Positions 8,418 to 19,869 are shown, counted from the first letter of the stretch. The stretch: DNA of 64,000 bases from Oerskovia paurometabola (GCF_016907365.1 NZ_JAFBBV010000001.1:2790001-2854000); one strand, 5' to 3'. Notes: generated from the sequence alone by a model not told the origin. Translations and numbers: made by a program.

Positions 8418-8795
8418 TCAGGAGATCTCGGTCGCGCTCTCGTCCGCCTCGCCCACGCAGAACTGGTTGCCCTGCGGGTCCGCGAGCACCGACCACCGGT
8501 AGCCGGGGATCGTGTGCTCGGCGACCAGCGAGGCTCCGTCCGCCAGCAGGCGCGCGACCTCCGCCGCACGGTCGGCGGTCGACGCGTCGAGGTGGATCCT
8601 GTTCTTGCCGGGCGTCGGGTCCTCGACCTTCTGGAACCCCAGCACGGGCCCCGTGCCCTCCTGGGAGGGGACGACCTCGAGGAACCAGCCGTCGGCCTCG
8701 TCGATCACCTTCCCGCCCGTCTGCCGGGCCCACCACTGCGCCAGCGGGCGCGGGTCGGTCGAGTCCACCGTGACCATACCGATCGAAAGAGTCAT
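8418..8795 (-). CDS. VOC-family (glyoxalase/bleomycin-resistance fold) protein
   Basis: A single-domain vicinal-oxygen-chelate protein of 125 residues. Seen: N-terminal GMVTVDSTDPRPLAQWWARQ, central RIHLDAST and the C-terminal WSVLADPQGNQFCVGE block typical of the glyoxalase-like subfamily (Glyoxalase_6). Substrate unknown. I chose ATG 8795; reading further upstream would run into uppS. It converges with the zinc/DedA operon, with only 5 bp between stops. Confidence 0.82.
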   Translation of the reverse strand: MTLSIGMVTVDSTDPRPLAQWWARQTGGKVIDEADGWFLEVVPSQEGTGPVLGFQKVEDPTPGKNRIHLDASTADRAAEVARLLADGASLVAEHTIPGYRWSVLADPQGNQFCVGEADESATEIS

Positions 8796-8850
8796 ACCCG
8801 GCAGGGTAGCGAGGGGCACCGACACGTGCACACGGTCGAAGCCCGCCAGG

Positions 8851-9648
8851 TCAGGGGATGTCGGCCGACTCTGCCGACTTGTCGATCGCCCCGCCGTAGC
8901 GCCGGTCACGGCTCGCGTACTCCTCGACCGCACGCCACAGGCTGCGCCGGTCGACGTCGGGCCAGTGCTCTGGCAGGAAGACCATCTCGGCGTACGCGGC
9001 CTGCCAGATCATGAAGTTCGACGTCCGCTGCTCGCCCGAGGACCGCAGGAACAGGTCCACGTCCGGCAGGTCGGGCTCGTCCAGGTACTTCGCGACCGTC
9101 TTCTCGGTGACCTTCCTCGGGTCGAGCCGGCCCGCGGCGACCTCCCGCGCGATGGCCTGCGCGGCGTCCGCGATCTCGGCGCGCCCGCCGTAGTTCACGC
9201 ACATCGTGAGCGTGCACGTGTCGTTGTCCTTGGTGAGCCGCTCGGCGTCCTCGAGCTCCTTGATGACCGAGCCCCACAGACGCGGCCGACGCCCCGCCCA
9301 GCGCATGCGCACGCCCCAGCTGCTCATCTCGTCACGACGGCGCCTGATCACGTCCCGGTTGAACTGCATGAGGAAGCGGACCTCCTCGGGTGAGCGCTTC
9401 CAGTTCTCGGTCGAGAACGCGTACGCCGAGACGTGCTTGACGCCGATCTCGATCGCGCCCGCCACGACGTCGAGCAGCGCGGCCTCCCCGGCCTTGTGCC
9501 CCTCGGTGCGCGGGAGCCCCCGCTCGTTGGCCCACCGACCGTTGCCGTCCATGACGATCGCGACGTGGTTCGGCACGAACCGGGCCGGGATGTTCGGCGC
9601 CGTCGCCCCCGACGGGTGCGGCGGGGGCGGCTGGATCCCTCGCCCCAT
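8851..9648 (-). CDS. uppS: Isoprenyl (undecaprenyl) diphosphate synthase
   Basis: Cis-prenyltransferase that elongates farnesyl diphosphate for the lipid carrier of cell-wall synthesis; 265 residues, cytoplasmic/membrane-associated. Seen: the Mg-binding [16 protein letters not shown], the [13 protein letters not shown] block, and [15 protein letters not shown] followed by [12 protein letters not shown] 9648 shares its A with the recO TGA (TGATG), indicating translational coupling. The product could be a Z-decaprenyl-type enzyme as in mycobacteria; chain length cannot be read from sequence alone. Confidence 0.94.
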   Translation of the reverse strand: MGRGIQPPPPHPSGATAPNIPARFVPNHVAIVMDGNGRWANERGLPRTEGHKAGEAALLDVVAGAIEIGVKHVSAYAFSTENWKRSPEEVRFLMQFNRDVIRRRRDEMSSWGVRMRWAGRRPRLWGSVIKELEDAERLTKDNDTCTLTMCVNYGGRAEIADAAQAIAREVAAGRLDPRKVTEKTVAKYLDEPDLPDVDLFLRSSGEQRTSNFMIWQAAYAEMVFLPEHWPDVDRRSLWRAVEEYASRDRRYGGAIDKSAESADIP

Positions 9649-10430
9649 CAGGCCTCTCCCCCGGCCCGCGGAGTACCCGCGTCGTCTCGTTCCACCATCC
9701 GCAGTGATCGCAACGTTCTCTCCAGGTGATATTGGCTGTAGGCGGCCACGAGGCCGCTGGCTTCCTTGCGGTGGCGCACGTCCGACGCGTCCGCCACGTC
9801 CCACTCGCCCGCGAGCAGCGCCGCGAGCAGGGAGAAGGTCTCGGGGGCCGGGGACGTCGACCCCGGCGGCCTGCACCGTGAGCAGACCGCCCCGCCCAGC
9901 GCCACCGCGAACGACCGGTGCGGGCCGGGCTCGCCGCAGCGCGAGCAGTCGGTGAAGCTCGGCGCCCACCCGGCGACCGCGAAGGCGCGCAGGAGGTAGG
10001 AGTCGAGCACCAGGCCCGGCGCGTGCGCGTGCCCCGCGAGCGACCGCAGCGCTCCGGCGAGCAGCCAGAACTGCTGGACGGCAGGCTCCTTCTCGGCCTC
10101 GACGAGCCGCTCGGCCGTCTCCAGCATCGCGGCCCCCGCCGTGTACAGGCCGTAGTCCTCGCAGATCGCGCGCGCATAGGGCCCCACGGTCTCCGCCTGC
10201 GTCACGACGTCGAGCGACCTGCCCACGTGGAGCTGGACGTCGACGAACATGAACGGCTCGAGCCGCGCCCCGAAGCGCGAGGACGTGCGGCGCACGCCCT
10301 TGCCCACGGCCCGGACCTTGCCGTTCTCGCGCGTGAGCAGGGTGACGATGCGGTCCGCCTCGCCCAGCTTCTGGGCGCGCAGGACGATCGCTTCGTCTCG
10401 GTAGAGGACCACTCCCCCATTGTCCGTCAT
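9648..10430 (-). CDS. recO: DNA repair protein RecO
   Basis: Recombination mediator that helps load RecA in the RecFOR pathway; 260 residues. Seen: the N-terminal OB-fold start [37 protein letters not shown], and a C-terminal zinc module with CSRCGEPG and [10 protein letters not shown] (four cysteines). ATG 10430 is used; a GTG seven codons in (VVLYRDEA) is possible but its purine-rich stretch is too close. It is followed directly by uppS. Confidence 0.93.
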   Translation of the reverse strand: MTDNGGVVLYRDEAIVLRAQKLGEADRIVTLLTRENGKVRAVGKGVRRTSSRFGARLEPFMFVDVQLHVGRSLDVVTQAETVGPYARAICEDYGLYTAGAAMLETAERLVEAEKEPAVQQFWLLAGALRSLAGHAHAPGLVLDSYLLRAFAVAGWAPSFTDCSRCGEPGPHRSFAVALGGAVCSRCRPPGSTSPAPETFSLLAALLAGEWDVADASDVRHRKEASGLVAAYSQYHLERTLRSLRMVERDDAGTPRAGGEA

Positions 10431-10456
10431 GCCACCGACGTCCCGGTGCACGGTCC

Positions 10457-10489
10457 GTGCCCGGTGAGTGCCCGGTACGTGCCCGGTGC
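10457..10489. repeat. Three 11-bp imperfect tandem repeats upstream of recO
   Basis: GTGCCCGGT recurs at 10457, 10468 and 10479, exactly 11 bp apart, about one helical turn. It lies 27-59 bp upstream of the recO start, in the likely promoter region. Function unknown. Confidence 0.55.
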
Positions 10490-10535
10490 GCGCCCGCTGT
10501 GTGCGTACCACCACGCGAGGCGCAGGTGCAGACAC

Positions 10536-10576
10536 GTCGAGGGGTCCCGTGCCGCCGGCACGGGACCCCTCGACGG
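10536..10576 (-). terminator. Terminator of leuA
   Basis: A 20-bp perfect inverted repeat (10536-10555 with 10557-10576, arm start CGTCGAGGGGTCCC) lies just past the leuA stop. The one-base centre means the apical pairs must open to form a loop. No U-tract is present. Confidence 0.8.
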
Positions 10577-10582
10577 AAGGGA

Positions 10583-12479
<1,897 letters not shown>

Positions 12480-12485
12480 GCTGCC

Positions 12486-12491
12486 ACTGTA
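12486..12491 (-). promoter_or_regulatory. -10 element of the leuA transcript
   Basis: TACAGT on the minus strand, 6 nt before the GTG of the leader peptide. The -35 region is GC-rich and not recognisable. The spacing predicts transcription starting at or next to the GTG. Confidence 0.55.
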
Positions 12492-12539
12492 CTCCCGTCC
12501 GGGGCGATGGTCCGGGACGTCCCGGTGGACGACACGCGC

Positions 12540-12759
12540 GAGGCGGGCCGACGACGCCACGAGAGCGACGCCGTCGGCCCGCCTCAGAGCGGGACCAGAC
12601 GAACCAGCGACGCCACGAGAGCGACGCCGTCGGCCCGCCTCAGAGCGGGACCAGACGAACCAGCGACGCCACGAGAGCGACGCCGTCGGCCCGCCTCAGA
12701 GCGGGACCAGACGAACCAGCGACGCCACGAGAGCGACGCCGTCGGCCCGCCTCAGAGCG
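12540..12759. repeat. 56-bp tandem repeat array (3.7 copies) with terminator-like arms
   Basis: Three identical 56-bp units (12552-12607, 12608-12663, 12664-12719) and a 40-bp partial fourth (12720-12759), with no differences between copies. Each unit holds CGTCGGCCCGCCTC, the complement of a single arm at 12540-12553, and a small hairpin CCCGC-ctcaga-GCGGG. The array therefore looks like one arm of a terminator amplified by slippage or unequal exchange. It lies between the stop of the 12783 gene and the leuA promoter. There are no unique spacers, so it is not a CRISPR array. Confidence 0.9.
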
Positions 12760-12782
12760 CGGCCCCGCCTGGTCAGGGCCGG

Positions 12783-14858
12783 TCAGCGGCCGCGCGAACG
12801 CAGGGCGGCGTCGACCGCAGGGTCGCCCAGGTTGCCGAGCCACTCGAGCAGCGCGGGGTACGTCGACGGGTTGGCCGCGACCTGGGGGCGCAGGTGCGGG
12901 GCCTCCTGGACGATCTGCGCGAGCACCTCGAGCGGCGTGGACGGGTCCAGTGCCTGAGCGGCGCTGAACCCGACCGGCTGCGGGTCCTGGTACGGGGGCA
13001 GGACCGCCGTGTCACCCACGGACTGTGCCGCGTAACCCGGTCGCGCCGCGTAGCCCGAACGCTCGGGGACGACCGGCTGCACGGGGTGCGACGACGAGCC
13101 CCCCTGCGCCGGCAGGACCTGGGTCGGCTGGTACTGCTCGACCGGGCGGGAAGGCTGCGGCTGCGGGTCCTGACGGACCGGCTGCGTCGGCTCCTGGGTC
13201 GGCTGGTAGCGGACCTGTTGCACGGGCTGCGCCGACTGGGGCTGCTGAGGCTGCTGAGGCTGCTGAGGCTGCTGGGCAGACTGCACGGGCTGGGCCGACT
13301 GTGCCGGAGCGCGGACAGGTGTCGGACGCGACGGGGCCGCGACCTGGTCGGGCTCGTGCTCGCCGGCCTCTGGGCCGTACCCGTCCGGGCCCGTCGCGTA
13401 GCTGCCGCTGCCGTACGGACCCGCGACCGGCTCCTGCGCGGGCTTGGGACGAGCCGGGCGCGGCGCGGGCGGCTGCCAGACGTACGCGCTCGGCGCGGCG
13501 TCGGCCCCGACGAGCGACGACGGGCGGTTCTCCGCGAAGTGCGTCCGGACCTCGGCCGGCACCGTGAGCGCGAAGACCACGATGAGCGGCAGCCCGTACG
13601 CCAGCAGGAGCAGCGTCGTGCCGAAGCCTGCCCCGGGCTGGTTCGTCGCGACGATGAGGAGCACGATGCCGAGGATCGCGACGACGCCTGCCGCGCCGAG
13701 CGCGAGCGTCCGCCCGGCCACGGCGTCGCGGGCGAGCGAGCGACGAGCCACGAGCGCGGCGCCCGCAGCGAGGAGCCCGAACACGATCGACAGGATGAGG
13801 ACCGACCCGCTCGCGCCGTTCGCGAGCGTGAAGACACCGGTCAGCGCGGTTCCGAGGGCGACGACGACGACGAGGTCGAGCGTGTTCACCGCGACGGCGA
13901 CCCACGTCGAGACGGGCGACTGCGAGGAGGTGGTCCGCGCGAGCGCGGGCGACGAGGCGACCGCCGCAGCGGCGGGGACGAGCAGCAGGCCGAACTGCCC
14001 GAGCGCGAACGAGTCGAAGCTGACCAGCAGGTTGCTGGTGTTCAGGACGAAGAGGACCACGAGCGCGATCCCCAGACCGACGAGCACGAGGCGCCAGGCC
14101 TCGTCGCGGCGCAGGATCCCCCACACGGGCCACCCGACGAGCGCCACGGTCACGGCGCCGGCGACGAGGAACCGGAGCAGCAGCAGGGCGGACACGCCGA
14201 GGGAGAAGGTGAGCAGGAACGCGATCAGCGCACCGACGACCGCCACGCCCGCGACGACGGTCAGGACCAGCGTCCAGACGCGCGAGGCTGCCCTGTCCTG
14301 CTCGACCGGGCCGAGCTCGGCCTGGCGCGGCTGGGCCGCGAGGAACGCCCCCGCGAGTCCGAGCGAGAGAGCGGTCCCGATGCCGCCCCAGCCGTTGTCG
14401 GCCGACCGGTTGACCAGGTCCAGGACGACGTAGACCGCCGCCAGGAGCACGTACGGGGCGTTCGCGACGAGACGCGCGAGGCGGGTCGTGTGCACCGTCC
14501 ACGTCGTGGGCAGCGCACCGGTCCGTGCCAGGTACGGCAGCGCGAGCGAGAGCAACGAGACGACCGTGACGAGGATGACCTCGATCTTGTCCGACGCCTT
14601 GTGCCCGACGTCCCACGGCATCGTGAGCGAGACGAAGAGCAGCAGGGCCGCCACGCCGTCGCGCACGTAGTCGCTCACGGGGATGCCGGCGAACGGGTTG
14701 CTCCCGGCGGCCGCCTCCGGCTTCTGCTCGGCAACGCGCGCCGCCGCCGGGGCCGTACCCGTCGCGGGCGTGTCGGACGACGGAGCCTTCGCGGCCCCGC
14801 CGGCCGGAGTCGGTGACTGCTGATCGGGGCCAGGCCCAGGGTCGGTCTCGTTGGTCAT
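12783..14858 (-). CDS. Multi-spanning membrane protein with C-terminal variant leucine-rich repeat (LRV-like) domain
   Basis: 691 residues. The order is: an N-terminal Pro/Ala/Gly-rich cytoplasmic segment (about 1-60), ten or more hydrophobic segments (about 65-410), a long low-complexity linker rich in Gln and Pro with a PQQ repeat (about 415-620), and a C-terminal module of about 55 residues (LDPSTPLEVLAQIVQEAPHL, then NPSTYPALLEWL and DPAVDAALR). This module resembles the LRV-type domain found in many actinobacterial proteins. ATG 14858 is chosen for its AGGGAG 7 nt upstream. No biochemical function is assigned. The segmented layout suggests a membrane sensor or scaffold with a peptide-binding tail, which is inference only. 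It is followed by the 56-bp repeat array. Confidence 0.72.
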   Translation of the reverse strand: MTNETDPGPGPDQQSPTPAGGAAKAPSSDTPATGTAPAAARVAEQKPEAAAGSNPFAGIPVSDYVRDGVAALLLFVSLTMPWDVGHKASDKIEVILVTVVSLLSLALPYLARTGALPTTWTVHTTRLARLVANAPYVLLAAVYVVLDLVNRSADNGWGGIGTALSLGLAGAFLAAQPRQAELGPVEQDRAASRVWTLVLTVVAGVAVVGALIAFLLTFSLGVSALLLLRFLVAGAVTVALVGWPVWGILRRDEAWRLVLVGLGIALVVLFVLNTSNLLVSFDSFALGQFGLLLVPAAAAVASSPALARTTSSQSPVSTWVAVAVNTLDLVVVVALGTALTGVFTLANGASGSVLILSIVFGLLAAGAALVARRSLARDAVAGRTLALGAAGVVAILGIVLLIVATNQPGAGFGTTLLLLAYGLPLIVVFALTVPAEVRTHFAENRPSSLVGADAAPSAYVWQPPAPRPARPKPAQEPVAGPYGSGSYATGPDGYGPEAGEHEPDQVAAPSRPTPVRAPAQSAQPVQSAQQPQQPQQPQQPQSAQPVQQVRYQPTQEPTQPVRQDPQPQPSRPVEQYQPTQVLPAQGGSSSHPVQPVVPERSGYAARPGYAAQSVGDTAVLPPYQDPQPVGFSAAQALDPSTPLEVLAQIVQEAPHLRPQVAANPSTYPALLEWLGNLGDPAVDAALRSRGR

Positions 14859-14945
14859 CGCGTTCTCCCTACAGATCACCCCGGGCTCGCTGTCGGGCGA
14901 GCGCCGGATCAGGCCACGACGGCCCCGTCAGTTTCTACCGGTAGA

Positions 14946-16592
14946 TCACCGATGGCTCAAGTCTCCCACTCTGTGCCTGCGCGACCCACGACCCAGGCGC
15001 ACGACCTCCGTCCTCGTCACCGCGAACAGCACCCCCTGCGCGGACACGACCTCGTAGTAGTCGCCGTCGAGGGCTCTGCGCCACTCGGTGCGTCCGTCGA
15101 ACAGGCTCACGGACACGACGCTCGTCGCGGCGCCGTCCGTCCCACCGAGCCCGTCGCCGACGGTCGCGAGCAGCACCGAGTCCCCGTCGGTGAACACCCG
15201 GACGACCTCCGCGGGCAACCAGCGCTGCCAGATCTCACGCCCGGTCCGGGACTCGAGCGCGAGCAGCCGCGACCCCGACTCCACCACCACGACGTCGTCG
15301 GTCTGGAGCCAGAGCACCTCGGGCCACTCCTCCCGGTGCCAGAGCCGACGGCCCGTGCTCGCGTCGTACCCCGTGAAGCCAGGCATCCGGACCACGACGA
15401 CCGGGGGAGGTCCGTCATCGGCGACCTGCGGCAGGAACGGTTCACCGGCCATGCTGAACCGCACCCGACCGTCCGCCCCCGTCACGTCGACGCGGTCCTC
15501 CCACCCCGTCCGGCGGTCGTCGACCACCCGGGCCGACGAACCTCCAGGGAGGCCGGCTTGCCCCAACCAGCCCCGCGTCCGCATGCCTGCACGCTCGGTG
15601 AGCGGGTCGCCGTGCGCGTCGAAGGTCGTCGACGCGCCGCCCGACCGGACCTGCAGCAACCCGCGCGCCGCGACCAGGCCGAGGCCGTCGGGGGGCACCG
15701 TCCCCGACGGCGCCCCGTCGATCCCCGTGGCCCCGACGCCGTCCACCCGGTCCTGGTCGACACCGACCGTCCGCACCCTCTCGACGACACCGTCGAGCGC
15801 ACCCTCCCACGTGACGACCACGCCGTCCGTCGCCCGGACGGCCGTCGCGACCTGACCTCCCGCGAGCGGGACCGCCGCCTCGATCCTGTCCGCCAGCCCA
15901 CGCGACCCGACGACCCGCCCGGACCGGTCCAGGACCGTCACGAGAAGCGGGAACCCGTCGTCGCCCCGACCGGCGACCGGAGGGGAACCGCGGACCGTGA
16001 CGCACACGAGGGGCGAACCCACGACGTCCGGGTCGAGGAGGTCGGGCCCGCACGTGGTCGCTCCGGACGGCAGGTCGGCGGCCCACACCTCCTCACCCGT
16101 GGTGAGGTCACGGGCGGACAACGTCCCACCCGGGCCGACGACGACGACCTGCCCCTCGACGGCTGCGGGCAGCCCCGCCCCCGTCGACGCCCGCCACACG
16201 CTCGCGGGCTCGACCGTGACGGGCCACAACCCTCCCGCCTGTGCCGCCACCCGGGCTGCCCTCGCCCGTTCGAGCACAGCGCCGACCGCGAACGACGCCC
16301 CGAGGACGCAGAGCAGGAGGACCGCGCCGAGGATCACGTGGCCGAGCACGCCGCTCCTTCGGCCACGCGGCTCGGGCGACCCGTCGGGCGCACCGTCCGA
16401 CGCAGGTCCGACGCCGACACGCGACGAGCCGGCTCCCGCATCCCGGGCAGCGGTGCCCCCCGTGCGCGCTCCGGCGCTCCCCCGCCTGGGCCCGGTCGCG
16501 ACCGACGGCTCCGCGTCGAAGTCGTCGTCGAGCTCGGCCACCTCGACCAGCTCGACGGCGTGGGCATCGTGCTCACGACGTCGTGGAGCCAC
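14946..16592 (-). CDS. Membrane-anchored PQQ-like beta-propeller protein (paralogue 1)
   Basis: 548 residues: an acidic and Gly/Arg-rich cytoplasmic N-terminus (about 1-80), one transmembrane segment (HVILGAVLLLCVLGASFAVG, about 85-105), then an extracytoplasmic domain of repeated beta-propeller blades. Blade signatures include LSARDLTTGEEVWAAD, GYDASTGRRLWHREEW and LALESRTGREIWQRW. The fold resembles BamB/PQQ-dehydrogenase propellers, but no cofactor site can be claimed. GTG 16592 with GGAGAG close upstream is used. It lies 48 bp after a clear paralogue on the same strand, which suggests tandem duplication. Role unknown; surface binding or assembly scaffold is plausible. Confidence 0.75.
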   Translation of the reverse strand: MAPRRREHDAHAVELVEVAELDDDFDAEPSVATGPRRGSAGARTGGTAARDAGAGSSRVGVGPASDGAPDGSPEPRGRRSGVLGHVILGAVLLLCVLGASFAVGAVLERARAARVAAQAGGLWPVTVEPASVWRASTGAGLPAAVEGQVVVVGPGGTLSARDLTTGEEVWAADLPSGATTCGPDLLDPDVVGSPLVCVTVRGSPPVAGRGDDGFPLLVTVLDRSGRVVGSRGLADRIEAAVPLAGGQVATAVRATDGVVVTWEGALDGVVERVRTVGVDQDRVDGVGATGIDGAPSGTVPPDGLGLVAARGLLQVRSGGASTTFDAHGDPLTERAGMRTRGWLGQAGLPGGSSARVVDDRRTGWEDRVDVTGADGRVRFSMAGEPFLPQVADDGPPPVVVVRMPGFTGYDASTGRRLWHREEWPEVLWLQTDDVVVVESGSRLLALESRTGREIWQRWLPAEVVRVFTDGDSVLLATVGDGLGGTDGAATSVVSVSLFDGRTEWRRALDGDYYEVVSAQGVLFAVTRTEVVRLGRGSRRHRVGDLSHR

Positions 16593-16640
16593 CTCTCCAC
16601 GGTAGTCCCGATACGCCGACCGGGTGGAGCGAGGGGCCCG

Positions 16641-18221
16641 TCAGCCGATGCCCAGCAGCGTGCCGTCGTCGGTCGCGACGACGAGCGTCCCACGCACGCC
16701 GACCCCCCACGCGGCGGAGTCCTCGAGGTCGCTCGACCACAGCTCCTGCCCGGAGTCCACGGAGACCGCCGTGACCCGGGTCCCGCCCGTCGCGCTCGGT
16801 CCCATGAGGTACAGGTCCGTCCCGTCGGTGTGCGCCGACGTATAGGTCAGGACCTCGGAGGACTCCCACAACCGTTCCCCGGAGCCCAGGTCCACCGCCC
16901 ACAGCCGACCTGCCCTCGACAGGATCCCGACATCGCCCACCTGGGCGACCGGGGCGGCGACCCCGTCGATGCTCCACCGGGTCCGTCCGGTCGCCGGGTC
17001 GAGCGCTGTCGTGCGCGGCCGCTCGATGTTCCCGGACTCGTCCATCACACCGCCGCCCTCGGTGACGAAGAACGCCGCCGTCGGCCCTCCGTCCGTCGCG
17101 GTGAACTCCTGGACGGTGCCCCGGGTGCGGAAGAGCTCCGCCCCGTGACGGTCCAGGACCGTCGAGCCCCCGTCGGGGTGCTGGACGAGGGCGAGCCCGT
17201 CCCGCAGGGGGATGGTCCACGACTCCTCGGCCTCGTCCACGGTCCGGCCGTCCGCGTCCAGGGTCACCAGACGGCCTGCGACCGCGACCATGAGCACCGA
17301 GCCGCCGTCCTGCAGTCCCAGGTACTCCCCCTCCGGGCTGCTCCCACGCTCCTGGGCGATCTCCCGCGACCAGCGCAGCTCTCCCGTGGCCCGGTCCTCC
17401 AGGTCGACCACCACGTGTCCGTCGTCCCCCCACCTGACCGAGGCGATGCCGTCGTCGAAGAAGGCGGCACCCTGCGTCTCCTCGCCGAACGTGCGGGTGC
17501 CCGTGACCTCTCCGGTCGCGGCGACCATGACGTCGACGCGCACCGGGAACGACTGCTCGAACGTCGCCCCGACGGTCGGGACCGACCGGAGCTCGAACGT
17601 CGTGCAGACCAGCGGGTCCTCCTGCACCTCCCACGTGCCCGTACCCGTGCACGCGGTCGTGACCTTCGCCGTGTCCGACGCGGGCCGGGGCGCGCCGCGC
17701 CACAGCTCCCGACCTGTCGTCGGGTCGTAGCCGACCACCGGGCTCCCTTGCACGACGAGCGTCCCGTCCACCACGGCGGGTGACAACCACCATCCCGTCG
17801 GGGAATCCTCGTCGCCCGAGCCGGTCGGCTCGATCCGCCACAGGACGCCCACCTCCGGGCCCAGGGGCCGAATCCCGCCGGCCGCGATCACCCGATCGAC
17901 GCGGGCAGACTCGTTCATCTCGCCACGGACGACCCCTCCGACGACGAGGAGGGCGACGACGGACACCCCTGCCCCGACGAAGAGGCGAGACCTGCGCGAC
18001 CACGGTCGACGGGCAAGCCGCTCGTCGACCTGCGGCTCGGCACCGGAGAGGACCTGCGGCACCGGGCCGTCGGCCGGCCCCTGGACGGACGCCCCGCCGT
18101 CGGGCACCGCGCCGCGCGACCGCGGGCCGGACGGGCCCTGCTCGGCCAGGTCCTCGTCGGCGTCCTCGATCGCGAAGACGCGCACGCTCGACCTCGCCGT
18201 GCCCCGCGGACGTCGTCCCAT
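16641..18221 (-). CDS. Membrane-anchored PQQ-like beta-propeller protein (paralogue 2)
   Basis: 526 residues with the same layout as its neighbour: a charged N-terminus (about 1-80), one transmembrane segment (LFVGAGVSVVALLVVGGVV), and propeller blades with signatures VGYDPTTGRELWRG, DLEDRATGELRWSRE, ALDPATGRTRWSIDG, AVDLGSGERLWESS and SVDSGQELWSSD. Two cysteines near residues 190-205 (TACTGTGTW and PLVCTTF) are matched in the neighbour (TTCGPD, PLVCVTV) and could form a disulfide. ATG 18221. Function unknown. The pair may work together or on related ligands. Confidence 0.75.
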   Translation of the reverse strand: MGRRPRGTARSSVRVFAIEDADEDLAEQGPSGPRSRGAVPDGGASVQGPADGPVPQVLSGAEPQVDERLARRPWSRRSRLFVGAGVSVVALLVVGGVVRGEMNESARVDRVIAAGGIRPLGPEVGVLWRIEPTGSGDEDSPTGWWLSPAVVDGTLVVQGSPVVGYDPTTGRELWRGAPRPASDTAKVTTACTGTGTWEVQEDPLVCTTFELRSVPTVGATFEQSFPVRVDVMVAATGEVTGTRTFGEETQGAAFFDDGIASVRWGDDGHVVVDLEDRATGELRWSREIAQERGSSPEGEYLGLQDGGSVLMVAVAGRLVTLDADGRTVDEAEESWTIPLRDGLALVQHPDGGSTVLDRHGAELFRTRGTVQEFTATDGGPTAAFFVTEGGGVMDESGNIERPRTTALDPATGRTRWSIDGVAAPVAQVGDVGILSRAGRLWAVDLGSGERLWESSEVLTYTSAHTDGTDLYLMGPSATGGTRVTAVSVDSGQELWSSDLEDSAAWGVGVRGTLVVATDDGTLLGIG

Positions 18222-18252
18222 GGGACGACCCTAAGCGTCGACGACCGGGAAG

Positions 18253-19800
18253 TCAGATGCCGAGCTGGTACACACCCCAGTACGCGAGCGTCACGAGCAG
18301 GATCGTCGACCCCGCGACGGTCGCCCACAACGTCGTGCGGGCGCCGACGCCGGTCGCAGGCCGGACCACCACGCCCCCCTCCGGGGAGGCGTCGACCGTC
18401 TTGCGGGCCGTCCGGAGGTCGGACAGACGGTTGATGATGAACGCCGCGGCCACGACGGTCGCCAGCCCCAGGAGACGGACGGCGACCCACCCGCCCTGGA
18501 CCACCCACGCGTCCGTCCGGTAGTCGAGGGCCAGCCGCGCGACCGAGACCAGGTAGACGACGAGACCGATCATGGTCGCGACCGACCCGGTCGCCAGACC
18601 CACGAGCGGCCACCGCAGTCCCGGCGCGAGCCGCCCGGCCGCGTGCGGCGTACGGCGCAGCCTGCGCACCGACCCCGTCACGAGCCACACGAGCGGCCCC
18701 ACGACGAGCAGCACGCCACCCACGATCACGAACCCGATGACGATGTCGCCGTTGCCGTACCACCGGGGGTTGGGCACGGCCGAGGCCAGGTAGAGCTGGT
18801 TCGGCTGGCCGCCCGCCACGGTCGGCGGGGCACCGGCGGTGCCCACGAGTCCCTGGACCCACGCCGAGACGTCGCGCGCGAACTCCGGCACGAGGACGTC
18901 GTCGATCTTGATGCCGTGGTTCGCGCCCTCGTAGTAGCGCACGGTCACGTCATGGTTCCCGTTCGCCCCCGCCTCCGCGATGATGCGCAGCGCGCCCTGC
19001 TCGATCGGCATCGACGGGTCCGCCGTGCCGTAGACCACGAGGGTCGGCACGTCGAGGCGCGAGAGGTAGGGCGTGACGTCGAAGTCCGCGTACTCGAACC
19101 CTCCCCCGGGCATCTCCATGCCGACGGCGCGCGGGATCGCGCGGAACACCCCCTGCGGCACGCCCGTGTTGCGCAGGTAGGAGTCGACGGCGAAGCCCGC
19201 CTGCTGGCGTGGCGGCACCACGGGCGCGGAGACCATGACCAGGAAGGACACGTCGGGGTCCTGGTCCACCAGGACGGGCGCGATCCACGTCCCCTCGGAC
19301 TCGGCGTACAACCCCACCTTGTCCGGGTCGACCGAGGGCCTGGTCCGCAGCAGGTCGACCGAGTGCTCGTAGTCCCGGGCCATGTCGACGTAGTCGCGGT
19401 GCCGGGTCGTGTACGTGTCGAGCCGCTTCGAGGGCACGAGCGTCACGACTCCCGCGCTCGCCATGTCGGTCGCGACGTCGACGAACGCCTCGTCGGCCGC
19501 CCCCGTGCCCGCGCCGTGCAGGAACACCACTCCCGGGCGCCCTTCCGGGGCGTCGACCGGCTCGCGCACGATCCCCTCGACGCTCGTGCCGTCGAGCCTG
19601 ACGACGACCGGGGTCTCCCGGACCTCGTAGGTCCCCACGGGCTGGACGTCGGGCCCCTGCCCGCCGATCGTCGTGTCGGAGGTGGTGGGCTCGAGGTGGT
19701 CGGTGACCGGGACCGGGGACCACTGGGGTCCGGTCACGGCCCCGACCAGGGCGAGCCCGATCGCGAGGGCGGCGCTCGTCGCCGCGGTACGGAAGATCAC
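18253..19800 (-). CDS. Alpha/beta hydrolase fused to C-terminal membrane segments
   Basis: 515 residues. An N-terminal signal or anchor ([20 protein letters not shown]) precedes an extracytoplasmic alpha/beta hydrolase domain (about 60-340) with an oxyanion-type FLHGAGTG, a nucleophile elbow YAESEGTW (AxSxG in place of GxSxG), an acid-bearing [10 protein letters not shown] and a final EGANHGI histidine. About four hydrophobic segments follow (about 375-515). This arrangement puts the catalytic domain outside with a C-terminal membrane anchor. Esterase/acyl-peptidase activity is plausible but the substrate is unknown. GTG 19800, weak ribosome site. It follows era by 69 bp on the same strand. 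Confidence 0.75.
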   Translation of the reverse strand: MIFRTAATSAALAIGLALVGAVTGPQWSPVPVTDHLEPTTSDTTIGGQGPDVQPVGTYEVRETPVVVRLDGTSVEGIVREPVDAPEGRPGVVFLHGAGTGAADEAFVDVATDMASAGVVTLVPSKRLDTYTTRHRDYVDMARDYEHSVDLLRTRPSVDPDKVGLYAESEGTWIAPVLVDQDPDVSFLVMVSAPVVPPRQQAGFAVDSYLRNTGVPQGVFRAIPRAVGMEMPGGGFEYADFDVTPYLSRLDVPTLVVYGTADPSMPIEQGALRIIAEAGANGNHDVTVRYYEGANHGIKIDDVLVPEFARDVSAWVQGLVGTAGAPPTVAGGQPNQLYLASAVPNPRWYGNGDIVIGFVIVGGVLLVVGPLVWLVTGSVRRLRRTPHAAGRLAPGLRWPLVGLATGSVATMIGLVVYLVSVARLALDYRTDAWVVQGGWVAVRLLGLATVVAAAFIINRLSDLRTARKTVDASPEGGVVVRPATGVGARTTLWATVAGSTILLVTLAYWGVYQLGI

Positions 19801-19869
19801 GACAGGATCGTCTCGCGCGAGGAGGGCCGTCCGCCCTGGGGACGGCCCGACGACGGACGGGGGTGCACC

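Noticed and set aside
12552..12759. CRISPR array
   Set aside because: The 56-bp units are directly adjoining with no variable spacers, and no cas genes are in the window.
14934..14945. Perfect 12-bp palindrome TCTACCGGTAGA
   Set aside because: Short and at the edge of a coding sequence, with no second copy in the window. It may be chance or part of a promoter.
14952..17783. Long open frame on plus opposite the beta-propeller genes (and similar ones at 18643-21507 and 41438-44299)
   Set aside because: High-GC shadows of well-supported minus-strand genes. They lack start signals and recognisable domains.
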